DNA of 60,000 bases, taken from Mesostigma viride (lineage: Eukaryota > Streptophyta > Mesostigmatophyceae > Mesostigmatales > Mesostigmataceae). The notes under the pieces are model-generated. The model saw only the letters and a program-made list of their open reading frames with translations, had not been told where the DNA came from and searched no databases. Made by a program: the position numbers and the translations under genes. Shown in pieces: positions 48,301 through 56,795 of this stretch. The stretch is from assembly GCA_009746045.1 (NCBI GenBank), contig RPFO01000667.1, forward strand, positions 4,188,862 to 4,248,861. The letters run 5' to 3'. Every line of letters begins with the position of its first letter. Positions within the stretch are counted from its first letter, which is position 1.

Positions 48301-50593
48301 GCCGATGTGTGGCGGATGTGTGGCTGATGTGTGGCCGATGTGTGGCTGATGCGTGGCCGATGTGTGGCCGATGTGTGGCCTGCCTGCAGGGTTCCACGGT
48401 TCCAACCGCCACGGCTCCCGGCACCACTACTACAACACTGAGGTGCCGTCTAACGTGCAGGTGGGCTCTGGCGTGTGCAGCAGTGTGTGTGCACTAGTAC
48501 GTGCGCTAGTATGTGCGCTAGTGCATACACTACTAGAACACACGCAAGTGCCGTCCAGCGTGCGGGTGAGAGATGCTATGTGCAGGAGTACTTGCACTTG
48601 TTAGTACAGTAGTATGTGCAGCAATATGTGCATTGGCATCTGCACTACCACATCTCGCAGGTACCATCCAACGCGCAGGTGTCATCGCTGGTGTTGCATG
48701 GACAGGTACCGCCCGGCGTGCATGTGCGCACACCCCCTGGTGCCAGCGAGGGAATTCTGTGGCCCTCATCAAAAGATTTCTACGCCCTGACGAACTTCGC
48801 TTTCTCAAACTTCTGAGCCCTTTTCTGCACTGTTTAGGCTCTGTGTTTGCCATCATAATTTTGCCCCGTTCCCCCACCCATCCACAGAGGCATGCGCACT
48901 CACGCACAAACAGACTTACGCACGCATGCATACACACTCACTCATGTGCCAACACGCATGCGCGCGCACACACACACACACACACGCATTCGTTTATAGT
49001 CACACTCTCATGCGCCGATTCAATGGTGTGCAGGAGGGCTAACCGGGTCGTTCTTTGCCGTGGCTATTGGCTTGTCACTCTCTTTCCTTTGCCATGGCTT
49101 ATCATTCTCTGTCTGCGCTGTGTCTAATGGCTTGTTACTCACGTCGTGGTTGCGTGCCTGCGCGCCGTGTGTCCTCCCCCTGCCAGCGCGATGACACCGA
49201 ATTCACCCTGCTGGCCAACCTTGCGGCAGCGGGGCTGGTCCATTTCTCGGAACCCTGCGTGCTGGGTGGGTGCTCATCCCTTTATTCTACGCCATGTCTC
49301 CCTAACATCCCCTATTCGCGGAGCCCTGCGTGCTGGGAGGGTGTCCCTGCCGTGTGTTGATGTTTATAGTTGTATTTATAGACCCCGTCAATGCCTGCTG
49401 GGTGGGTGTCAAGTTTGTTCGTTTTCAGTGTAACGGAAGTTCAAATAGCAACGTGTGCTGGGTGGGTATTACTGCCTTGGTTCAACATTAAGGTTCTCTA
49501 CCCATGTGTATCTACGATCACTTGTTGCTATGTATCTACGATCACTTGTTGATATGTATCTATTGATCACTTGTTGATATGTCTGAAAGGGAATTCAAAA
49601 CTGTCCCTAATGCAGCAAAGCCGGCGCCAACACGCCTCTTTTCTACACTTTTCGCTCTCCACTTTGTCTTGATGTTTTCTTCATGATGTCTTTATGCTCT
49701 ATCTTGTGTTTGCGTGTGTTCGTCACTGCTGGTGTGTCCCCCCCACATGATTGTGTCTGTCCACGGTTCCGTTGGGGTGGACACGGCCAGTTCCCCCTGT
49801 TTGCTTCTTGTGTTGATGCTGCATGTACCCCTTGTTGCTCTTGTTCTTGTGGGACTAAGGTGATACCGCCGGTTCCCCCCCATCTCGTACTTGTGTCGAC
49901 GCTGTGCTGCCAGAGTGCCACGCATCCAAGGAGGCGTGTGAGGAGTGCATGAACCACAAACCACTGGAAGAAATCGCCGAGCTGGAACGTGAGTGCCCTA
50001 GATAGACTAGTACCATTAATTATCACTGTAGTCCTATTAATGAACAGACAAGGCGCTCAAAGAGGTCGCCAAGCTAGAAGTCACAAGCCCCCAGATAGAC
50101 TAGTAAGCAGTCGCTGCTGTGCTGGCATCTGTGGGAGTGCATTGGGGTGGATGGGTCGGTGGGGTCCTTGCATGGGATTGCCGCCCTACACCATGCTTGA
50201 TTGCCAATTTTGCATTGCTCTACTAAATCACTGGCTTAGTAACAACACAACACGGCTGCTAGCGTGAAATTGGCCCCCGAAATTGGCACATCAAGCGGAA
50301 GTCTCAATCCAGGGAAATCAAAGGTCAAAATTGTGAAGAGAATATGCAACATCTCTGAGACATCACACTCCCTGCGGATGGCCCCTTGCTTGCTAAACTG
50401 TTGTTTGGTGACACCTCCAGGGTGGACGGCGCTTCAAAAGAAGCTGAACGCACAGCGGGAGGCTGCATGGCAGGAGGCACTGAAATGGGATTGGGATATC
50501 AGCAAGAAGTATACGTGGGACGATGACAAGGGGCTTGTCCCTGCGGTTCGCAAGGCAGGCGGCAGGAAGAGGCCGCAGCGGTACTCAGATTAA
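33324..50593 (+). CDS. Type II membrane protein: FAS1 domain, EGF-like module and GT29 sialyltransferase-like domain, 18 exons, 712 aa
   Basis: Exons: 33324-33396, 33798-33950, 34753-34938, 36618-36959, 37882-38064, 38705-38769, 39947-40084, 41054-41149, 41924-41986, 42564-42634, 43892-43946, 44281-44354, 45503-45628, 46044-46159, 48390-48460, 49187-49265, 49914-49988, 50421-50593. All are GT-AG, phases agree throughout, total 2,139 bp. Residues 1-24 are a signal anchor (MRLPVAW then a hydrophobic run), as in Golgi glycosyltransferases. A FAS1 domain follows (about 60-240: GRFTLFAPT, LLADHVLP, ANGKQVVQRD, VVHLIDEVV), then an acidic Gly/Asp linker (252-334) and an EGF-like module with Cys355, 368, 370 and 379. 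Sialylmotif L (about 448-499) reads TCAIVG, GALIDSHEMVLRFNAAPTKG, HKTTIRL; motif S (about 558-582) reads PSSGYF, ALNMCG; motif VS reads HHYYN (592-596). Cys452 and Cys573 are the expected motif L-S disulfide pair. Donor specificity is unknown, since plant and algal GT29 enzymes need not use sialic acid. A basic tail ends the protein. Confidence 0.88.
33630..33810 (+). repeat. Three copies of the exon 2 acceptor and exon start
   Basis: The exon 2 start (CAG then ATGCGGGCAAGGCCACCCA, 33798) is preceded in the intron by copies at about 33630 (GGGGCAAGGCCACCCCATTG) and about 33718 (CGGGGAAGGCCACCCAATTG). They share the spacer CTATTTGGTGCTGACACCCT. The period is about 85 bp. Confidence 0.85.
33933..34392 (+). 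repeat. Copies of the exon 2 donor region, ending in a 24-bp array
   Basis: The exon 2 end (GCAAGGTTCCTGCGTTTGTG then GGTGGGTGG, donor at 33951) is repeated at about 34030 and 34133. A part of it then expands into about ten 24-bp units of GTTTGTGGGTGGTTGGCCCC type (34160-34392). Twenty-four bases keep the frame, so exon 2 can be read through as FVGGWPRL repeats. The join to exon 3 needs the phase left by the GTG G/GTGGGT donor, and the first such donor gives the best FAS1 sequence. Confidence 0.88.
34986..36560. repeat. 9-bp satellite CCATCGTGC, about 1.5 kb, in the FAS1 intron
   Basis: A leading block (34986-35058), a short unique gap, then more than 130 units (35104-36331) and a decaying edge (to 36560, CCAACATGC, CCATCACGC) fill the intron between exons 3 and 4. 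Nearly all variation is TG versus CG at one position, in runs of identical state. This fits conversion between C and T followed by block duplication. Frames of 370-700 codons on both strands come from the repeat and are not genes. Confidence 0.98.
39640..39960 (+). repeat. Four copies of the exon 7 acceptor and exon start
   Basis: The junction ATGCAG then AAGCGCAAGAAGAACGCGTC (39947) is echoed upstream at about 39643, 39748 and 39843 (for example CGCAGAAGCAAGCAAGAAGA). The associated spacer GTGCTCTTACTTTGTGCTCA is shared. The period is close to 100 bp and the nearest copies are the most similar. Confidence 0.85.
40141..40465 (+). repeat. Copies of the exon 7 end and donor with five 37-bp units
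   Basis: The exon 7 end (GAGCTGCGTGTGCCCCATCC to TTCTGCGAG, donor GTGGGTGGC) is copied at about 40146-40200 and again, diverged, at 40417-40465. Between them are five 37-bp units starting at 40237, 40274, 40311, 40348 and 40385, each ending in GGAGGAAGCTGCGT. The EGF-like coding text is therefore partly repeated within the intron. Confidence 0.85.
41130..41260 (+). repeat. Three copies of the exon 8 donor junction
   Basis: TTCCTGCAG then GTGAGGAG (true donor, 41150) recurs as TTCCAGCAG GTGAGGGC (about 41192-41208) and TTGCTGCAG GTGAGGGTG (about 41233-41250). Confidence 0.75.
41740..41930 (+). repeat. Three copies of the exon 9 acceptor region
   Basis: The acceptor tract CGTTTGGCCCTATTCGCTGC CTCCCGCGCAG (about 41893-41923) is echoed at about 41825-41855 (GCTTGGCCCTGCCTGCTGCC) and about 41748-41780 (GGCTCGGCCCTATGTGCTGC). 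The upstream text ACCATCCTGATT or ACCATTCTGGCT is shared. Confidence 0.75.
41975..42240 (+). repeat. About eight copies of the exon 9 end and donor
   Basis: The junction GTCATGGCCCAG then GTATACCCC is followed by repeated AATGGCACAGGTACAACCC units separated by C-runs, spaced about 28-35 bp, to about 42235. Several keep a CAGGTA donor-like core; others have CGGGTA. On the minus strand they read as Val-Pro-Val-Pro-Leu repeats without meaning. Confidence 0.85.
45156..45510 (+). repeat. Five copies of the exon 13 acceptor and exon start, 81-bp period
   Basis: The exon 13 start CAACTCGGAGCACCTGGGGT at 45503 recurs at 45156, 45260, 45341 and 45422. The last four are exactly 81 bp apart and nearly identical, including the GGCAAGCAG acceptor. 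Only the last copy continues into coding sequence; the others run to GGTCTAGGAG, an in-frame TAG. The acceptor is a NAGNAG type (AAGCAG), so one extra Ser is possible. Confidence 0.93.
45880..46030. repeat. Imperfect 9-bp array, CCCTATTGC type
   Basis: About sixteen loose units (CCCTATTGC, CCCTGTTGC, CCCTCTTGC, CTCATGGCC) lie in the intron just before exon 14. They resemble the perfect CCCTCTTGC array beyond exon 14 and may share its origin. Confidence 0.85.
46701..47362. repeat. 9-bp satellite CCCTCTTGC, about 69 perfect units
   Basis: An almost invariant array (46701-47322) ends in CCCTATGGC and CCCTACTGC variants. It lies in the intron between exons 14 and 15 of the FAS1-GT29 gene. The frames of 250-320 codons across it (Leu-Leu-Pro-Ser-Cys-Pro-Leu-Ala) are artefacts. 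Confidence 0.98.
47455..48380. repeat. 11-bp satellite GATGTGTGGCC, about 84 units
   Basis: It follows the 9-bp array in the same intron, up to the exon 15 acceptor region. Variation is limited to GTGTGG/GCGTGG, GGCC/GGCT and GGCG, again mostly C to T at CpG. The 11-bp period is frame-shifting but contains no stop, so it is open in several frames. Confidence 0.98.
48440..48720 (+). repeat. Four copies of the exon 15 end and donor
   Basis: GAGGTGCCGTCTAACGTGCAG with donor GTGGGCTC (48460/48461) recurs at about 48545 (CAAGTGCCGTCCAGCGTGCG, GTGAGAG), 48658 (CAGGTACCATCCAACGCGCA, GTGTCA) and 48703 (CAGGTACCGCCCGGCGTGCA, TGTGCG). Only the first is followed by sequence compatible with the next exon phase. 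Confidence 0.85.
49240..49470 (+). repeat. Four copies of the exon 16 end and donor
   Basis: The exon 16 end (GAACCCTGCGTGCTGG, donor GTGGGTGC at 49266) is echoed at about 49319 (GAGCCCTGCGTGCTGGGAGG), 49388 (ATGCCTGCTGGGTGGGTGTC) and 49453 (CGTGTGCTGGGTGGGTATTA). Confidence 0.8.
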
Positions 50594-50964
50594 GATACAA
50601 AATCACGTTCCACTGCTATTAAGGTTATGGCCGCTGCGTGAGCACAGGAAAGGAGCACACGTGGTTGTGCTGCGATCAGGGACTAAGTAGCCATGGCAAT
50701 TGTGCTACTCTTTCAGTGGCATATTTATTGCGCAGTGACCCCAACCCTGGGGCTCACCCTCACAAAGCGTTGCCTTCCGTTGTACATTGGCTAGCAATCT
50801 CACCTTTTCATGCCAGGCACGAAAGCCCTTGAAAATGCTTGGTTTTTATCTCAAACTTACCATTGCATTTGGACCTTAGGTAGAACAGTTTCTACCAGGG
50901 TAAAACTTGTCACGAAGTTCTTTCAAAGGATTGCTTGGTGGCCATGTATGTGTGACGAGGGATG
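50594..50964. other. 3' flank of the FAS1-GT29 gene
   Basis: This is the presumed 3' UTR after TAA 50591-50593. No other feature was recognised up to the first LINE sequence. Confidence 0.4.
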
Positions 50965-51510
50965 GATGACTATCTAGCTTAATTCTAGTTGTAGGGTTGC
51001 ACGCACAACAGCCCGATTCGCTATTTTGACTGAATTTGGTTGCGCACGTTACCCCCACCGACTTGGGGCTATATCCTTCATAACCACCTGCCATCTATCT
51101 TTGTGTGTCATATGCCCCCAGATTACAAATAAGCCAGGAGGCTGCCCGAGCATAAGCCCGTTTGTCCAGGGACAGCACATTAATTATTTAATTAATAGAC
51201 ACGTGACTGCGTCACGTGAGCATAAGTCCTCAGTGGGAGGGGAACATGTCCAGGGACAGCACATGTCCATGCCTAGCCTACCACGTTAAATCCAGCACTT
51301 ACTGGTTGCCTTGCCGCGCGCAGCCAGGGGCTCGCCCCATGTGAGGACAAAGCACCCTGGCCAGCTTCGCGGGCTTGGTGCCAGCTACAAGTCTATCCAA
51401 GGTGTCTACCTGATTTGTGCGGGCCAAATACCCAGCCAGGCCCAGCCGCTCGTGCCTAAGAATATGAGAAACAAAAGTTTAACTTATCTGCATAGAAATC
51501 CTGATTCCAT
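50965..51510 (-). mobile_element. LINE 3' fragment, itself hit by a second LINE insertion
   Basis: It matches the shared LINE 3' block (CTATCTAG, CACCGACTTGGGGCTATATC, CAGGAGGCTGCCCGAGCATA, GTGTCTACCTGATTTGTGCG) in the same orientation as the copies at 10.6-12.8 kb. It is split at 51181-51246 by a tiny copy of the same family. Confidence 0.85.
51181..51246 (-). mobile_element. 66-bp LINE insertion with perfect 18-bp target-site duplication
   Basis: The 18-mer TGTCCAGGGACAGCACAT occurs at 51163-51180 and 51247-51264. Between them are the AT tail (TAATTATTTAATTAATAGAC) and only about 45 bp of LINE 3' end (ACGTGACTGCGTCACGTGAG and CATAAGTCCTCAGTGGGAGG). This is a textbook product of target-primed reverse transcription, aborted very early. 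Confidence 0.95.
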
Positions 51511-52865
51511 TGAGGATCCAGATTCTCATGCCTCTAGTGCCACCCTGAACAAGATCGCAAAGTCTTCTTCGCTGAGCTGGAAAAATTGGTAAACAACACC
51601 CCTGGTCGCAACTACCTCGCTCTGCTACTGGAAGCCCATGCAAGGCTTCCACAAGGTACTGGAGGATGTCAGCACGCCCCTGACTGTACGGACTCCAATG
51701 GCAACACCCCGCTTTTTGCTGACTTGCTTACGACATGCGATTTGATGACTGCCATCTCCACACAGTCATAATGCTCTGGGATCACGCACATCTCGCCAAC
51801 TGGCACTGTGCAACGCTGCCTCGACTATGTTGTGGTGCGAAAGCGTCATCAAGGACCTGTATCAGCTGCGCCCGTTCGTACGTGATCCCCCTGGTGCGCT
51901 CAGATCATCGCATCCTAACCGCACGTATCCGCCTGTGATTCCCCTCGCATTCTCATAAGCACGCGGCACCCCCTGATTTGCGGAAACTGCAGCGGCTTGA
52001 GAAATCTGACGAGGCTCTGGAGGACTTCCCTGAAAAACTCAAGCCTGCAAGCGCGACACGGAGGAGTTCATCGACGCGCTGGGCATCCCGAACAGCCGTG
52101 GCTGATGCCCGGCTGCCCGCTGTTGGCCCGGCATCGATCCGCCCTGCGGCACAGGTCTAGAGCTCTGGCAAGCTGCATGCCGGCGGCCGGGACTCAGCTG
52201 CCCCCCGGGCGTCCACCCCGCTTCACCAGCCTTTCACCCGCCGTCATCCAGGCCCGGCAGGCCCTGCACGGCGACATCCGCGACCCTGCCCACTACGCAC
52301 ACCTCAACGAGGAGTACCTCCACATCCGACGGGCAACAACGGAGCAGGAGGACCTCCACATCCGCGAATACTTCGCCCACCTCGAGGACCAGACTGGCAA
52401 GTATGCCTGGAACTGCCTCCGCCACGCCCAACGGCCAGCAGGTGGCGCACAGCAGGCGCCCCGGACGTTGTCCGACTCTCTGCAGCAGTAGCTGGACCTG
52501 TGGTATTCCTCATTGTCCCGACTGCTCGCGCCCCACTTCTGCTTCGGCCACCCGGCCCACTGGCGGCCGCCCGCCCGGCGCCGCCAGCGGGCGTCCCTGC
52601 GCCGCCGGCCGCCGAGCAGGACTACACGTACCCGCCCCTGACGGAGCCCTTTGCCGACCCCGACGAGAGTACCGCGCTGTTCACCGAGACCGCCGGGCTG
52701 CACACCGCGCCGCCAAATTAAAACTCCGCTTCTATGCTGCCGTAGGACCTGACCAGCTCCCCGCCCCGGTGATTAAACTGGTGGCGCTCACGGGGTTCAC
52801 CTGGTTGACGTCTGCAAGCGGATCCTACTACTCGCCGACGAGCTGCCGATTCCTGAGTGGCTAAT
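51511..52865 (+). mobile_element. LINE 5' portion: endonuclease end, linker and start of RT
   Basis: On the plus strand, about 51655-51940 reads as the C-terminal half of an APE-type endonuclease: PDCTDSNGNTPLFADLLTTC, then (frameshifted) QRCLDYVVVRKRHQ and PLVRSDHRILTARIRL with the hallmark SDHR. A linker frame (52190-52490) follows. The beginning of RT is at about 52745-52862: GPDQLPAPVIKLVAL, then KRILLLADELPIPEW. Frameshifts and stops make it dead. It lies opposite to, and directly against, the minus-strand 3' fragment ending at 51510. Confidence 0.75.
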
Positions 52866-53368
52866 TGCCACTGACGAATCTAGGAACTCAGGAACTACGT
52901 ACTTAAGTTATAATTAATGTTAGCACGTGACTGCGTCCTCAGTGGGAGTGAGCTAGGGAAGGCATGGGATGGAATGGATGATGCTAGCTATCTAGTTCCT
53001 AGTTACAGGGTTGTGGGCACCACGGCCCAAATCGCTATGAATGCCAAACTGGGTCACACGCGGAGCGGCCCCGGCCGCCTGAGACTTGGGGGTGGTCTCC
53101 TTCATCATTGTACTTGCCATCTTTCCTTGCGAGCCATCTGCCTCCATACTACAGACAAACCAGGAGACTGCCCGGGCGCGAGCCCGTCCCGTCTAGGGTA
53201 GCTAGCACATGTCCATGCCTAGCCTATTACGGAAAGTCCACGGATGGCAACCTGGCCGCGCGCATGCAGCCTGCATGGCCGCGCGCGGCCTGGGGCATGC
53301 CATGTGAGGACAAAACGGCGGGCTGTGCACGCTTGGTGCCAGCTAGCGATCTACCTGATGTGTCTATA

Positions 53369-53406
53369 CAGGGGTCACCCGCAGTATCGCAACAAGAATC
53401 GCAACT
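53369..53406 (+). repeat. Left terminal inverted repeat
   Basis: These 38 bases are identical to the reverse complement of 56758-56795. The match ends at CGCAACT, where the left continues ACGC and the right (reverse complement) CAAAA. Confidence 0.97.
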
Positions 53407-54834
53407 ACGCAACTTTCCAGGAGGACCAAAAAACACTTTTGTTGCGATTCTTGCGAGGACCGATTTGGACGAAAAGTTGCGAAACGGCAAACGCGTGGTA
53501 TCGCAACTAAAGATACACCCCGACGTGAAGTATGTCACTCCTTGGCTGACCGGCGCGAAGAATCAACCGAACTGAAATGAGCGGCGTCAGAAAAATGCTA
53601 TAGCCGCAGTCGCGCAACATCTAATGATGCGCACATTATCTCGGGCTGGTTTTTACTTTTTACTGCGTCTACACGCGTTAATCATCACGGGGGTGACGAT
53701 GAAAGGCAGCACTTGTTATTAGCTTCTGTATCATTGAAATTTTCGCAACCAGTAGTTTTCGTATGATGTATTTCGCGTATTTCATCATCGTTCAGGGCCA
53801 GGAAAGTCTCGACGCCGTGATGAGATTGCCTTTCTGTCATGAGATTGCTAGCTTTCCGCTAGCCTTCTTTTTGCGGTTTCGGCATGGCGCAGTTTAGTGT
53901 ACCTGCGGATACCGTCAACAAGGTAAAGTCGTTATATCATTCGGTAAGTAATCTCGGACACGTTGTTGAAGGTTTGTGGTGTTAAGTTCGCTAACTTACT
54001 ACTCCTGTGTACTAGTTTGTGGTTGTGGTTTTGTACAACCGTCGTCGTAAGATTTTCATCAGTTTTGTTCATGATTAGCTGCGTCTGTACCTAATTTTCT
54101 AGAATGACGATTGATTTAACATCTAAAGGAGTTGTAGATGGTAGCACGATGGTTTCTATTGCCTAAATTCTTCAGGAAAGATGGTATCATGGCCAGTTTT
54201 TTGTCAGCCTTTTGGCTTTGCTAGTAAAGGACGCCTGTGCAGTTGTGCAGTCCGTGCAACATCTATGGAGGCCCCAGTGCCTTGCTGACGTAGAAAAGAA
54301 GTTCGATGCAGTGTTTGTATATTTTCATCCTAGGCATGCAAATGGAGGTCATTTCTCATGTTCTGGATGCATGGGTAACACCGCCCCTTGCACCCGGCCC
54401 TTGCTACGTGTGCATTTGGGCCTTGGTTTGTGAAGACGTCCAATATTGCATTATCACTTAACATTGCATTGTAAGTGTCTTTTTTATCGCACCCGTGCAC
54501 CCCCTGAGATTAGTGCTGTATTTAGCACCCATAGGACATATAGGACATTGCAACATGACTAATGACATGACCCCGAAGTAACTCCCTATATGCGTGTGCT
54601 TTGGTCCCAGTATGGACACTAGATTGTTATCAGGCTGGTTTCTGGACATTATCATGCAAGGTGCAACCAGCCATAACTAGGGGTAGAGTTACACACTGGT
54701 CATCCAAGGGCTAAGTGCAGGCCAGCACGCGGTAAAATGGTGACTGTGCATTAATATTCAAAAATTAAATTACGACACGCAGACGCTACGCGTTGATCAG
54801 GCGTCGCGTGACCGCCATGCGAACATTAATAGTT

Positions 54835-55060
54835 GTCGCGTATATTACATCCTCAATGATGTGGAGGCGGAGATGGAATGAGTATCTATAATGTAACCTT
54901 GAGTGACAGGGTTGCTGACACCACGGCCCGAATCACTGTTATTACACTTGTACTGAATTGGGTCACATGCATACCCCCACCGACTTGGGGTTGGTATCCT
55001 TTATATATCCTGCCATGGACTGGAATCGTTGTCTCCTTGAATACATGTATAACTCACATG
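54835..55060 (-). mobile_element. LINE 3' fragment nested in the transposon
   Basis: This diverged copy of the shared LINE 3' block includes CATCCTCAATGATGTGGAGG, GAGTATCTATAATGTAACCT, GACACCACGGCCCGAATCAC and CACCGACTTGGGGTTGGTAT. A short AACATTAATAG tail precedes it. The same TIR element that landed in a LINE thus carries another LINE. Confidence 0.75.
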
Positions 55061-55134
55061 GGTCAGGGGGCCTGCCCATATTCACCACTATATTAATCCC
55101 TAAAAGGTGCTTACACTGTCCTCGGTCACATTCA

Positions 55135-55765
55135 TGCATGCATTCGCGTATCCATGCATGCAATCACTTCCATCCCTGCAAGCATTCACGCATCCATGCA
55201 TGCAAACACCATCCATCCACGCAAGCATTCACGTATCCATGCATGCAAACACCATCCACCCCAAGCATTCACACATTCATGCATGCAAACACCATCCATC
55301 CATGCTAGCATTCACGTATCCATGCATGCAAACACCACCCATCCGTGCAAGCATTCACGTATCCATGCATGCAAACACCATCCACCCAGGCAAGCATTCA
55401 CGTATCCATGCATGCAAACACCACCCATCCGTGCAAGCATTCACGCATCCATGCATGCAAACACCATCCACCCATGCAAGCATTCACGTATCCATGCATG
55501 CAAACACCATCCACCCCAAGCTTTCAGGTATCCATGCATGCAAACACCACCCATCCATGCATGCAAACACCATCCACCCATGCAAGCATTCACACATTCA
55601 TGCATGCAAACACCATCCATCCCTGCAAGCATTTACGTATCCATGCATGCAAACACCACCCATCCCTGCAAGCATTCACGTATCCATGCATGCAAACACC
55701 ATCCATCCCTGCAAGCATTCACGTATCCACGCATGCAAACACCATCCATCCCTGCAAGCATTAAT
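55135..55765. repeat. About 43-bp minisatellite inside the transposon
   Basis: About fifteen units contain GCAAGCATTCACGTATCCAT followed by GCATGCAAACACCATCCATC, with CATGCATGC palindromes. Units vary from about 30 to 45 bp. Decayed units continue to about 55900. Confidence 0.9.
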
Positions 55766-56757
55766 GCAATATCGATTCGTGTAGTTAGCACCCATCCGGC
55801 GAGCATCCATGCAATTACCACCCATCCTGCGAACATCCACGTGCAATCCATGCATGCAGACACCGCCATCCATTCGATGCAAGCATTCACGTTTCCATGC
55901 AGCCACCCATCCTCGGCCCGCAGCATCAGGGTGAACACAGCATTTCCCTTGCCCGGCCTGCGGCCGGACTGTAACACTGGACTGTCTCACCGCTTTAACA
56001 AAGACGGTTCAGGGCGATATATGTAGTCGCCTCAAAGTTGCACCCGCACGGCCAGCAAATGCTGGGCCGCTGCCATCCCCACTTCACAAACACACCCTCT
56101 TTCAGAATCTGTCCAGTATTGTTGCCTAATGCATCCCCGTTCGAAAGAGCGACATAATGAAACCACACTGTGAATGAAACAACGCAGTTTGTTTAACATG
56201 CCACGGCGCCGACTATACCTCAAGACCATAGCTGTGTAATGTCGGCGGGACAATGACAGGGTAATGACGCGCAATGACGAGACGATGACGCGCGTGATGA
56301 TTAGGGAACTGTTTGATAACGAAAGGTTAGTGGTTGTAGACTAATTATAGGTCGTTGATTATTCAATGAAGAGGCGGCACACTTATGTTTTTGTTCATTA
56401 TTGCACTGACTTCCGCGCGATGAATCCCACTGAACTGAACTGAACACCGCGCGGCCAATCAATCGTCAACGGCGGTAACTATTGCAAGTACATATCGGAT
56501 CCTGCACGCCGATTGGCGACAATTCATTCCTTCCGGCGCACGTGTACGGCGTACTTTTGGTATACTTGCCAGGTTTGTTGCGATTCTGTTGCATTGCGGA
56601 ACTCTAGAATTGGTGGGTTTTCAGTTGCGGAACTAGGTGTTGCGATACTCGAGCACGCTCCCATTTTTCATCCAAACATCACTTTTGAAAAGTGAAGGTG
56701 CCATGGTGTGCCCATACCTGCCCTTAATCGAAGTGGATGATAAATTTTTTTTTTTTG

Positions 56758-56795
56758 AGTTGCGATTCTTGTTGCGATACTGCGGGTGACCCCTG
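56758..56795 (-). repeat. Right terminal inverted repeat
   Basis: This is the perfect partner of 53369-53406. It is preceded by a T-run at about 56746-56757 and followed by the TA flank. Confidence 0.97.

Larger units (their letters stand above)
53369..56795. mobile_element. DNA transposon with 38-bp TIRs and TA target sites, 3,427 bp
   Basis: Perfect 38-bp terminal inverted repeats begin CAGGGGTCACCCGCAGTATC. The element is flanked by TA on both sides (53367-53368 and 56796-56797) and interrupts a LINE copy, so its borders are certain. Subterminal GTTGCGAT motifs recur inside both ends (53441, 53476, 56577, 56638). TA targets and a CAGGG terminus suggest the Tc1/mariner/pogo group. No DDE/D transposase was recognised, so it is probably non-autonomous. 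A possible short exon MAQFSVPADTVNK at 53884 precedes a GTAAAG donor-like site. It carries a LINE fragment and a 43-bp minisatellite as passengers. Confidence 0.88.

Noticed and set aside
47338-48497. Frames with repeated Cys-Val-Ala-Asp-Val-Trp-Pro-Met or Thr-Ser-Ala-Thr-His-Arg
   Set aside because: Artefact of the 11-bp satellite; only 48390-48460 is a real exon.
55135-55765. CRISPR-like regular repeats
   Set aside because: The whole unit including the would-be spacer is repeated, the setting is eukaryotic and no cas genes are present. It is a minisatellite.
53369-56795. hAT element (CAGGG terminus)
   Set aside because: hAT insertions make 8-bp duplications; here the flanks share only TA, and the empty site of other LINE copies confirms this.
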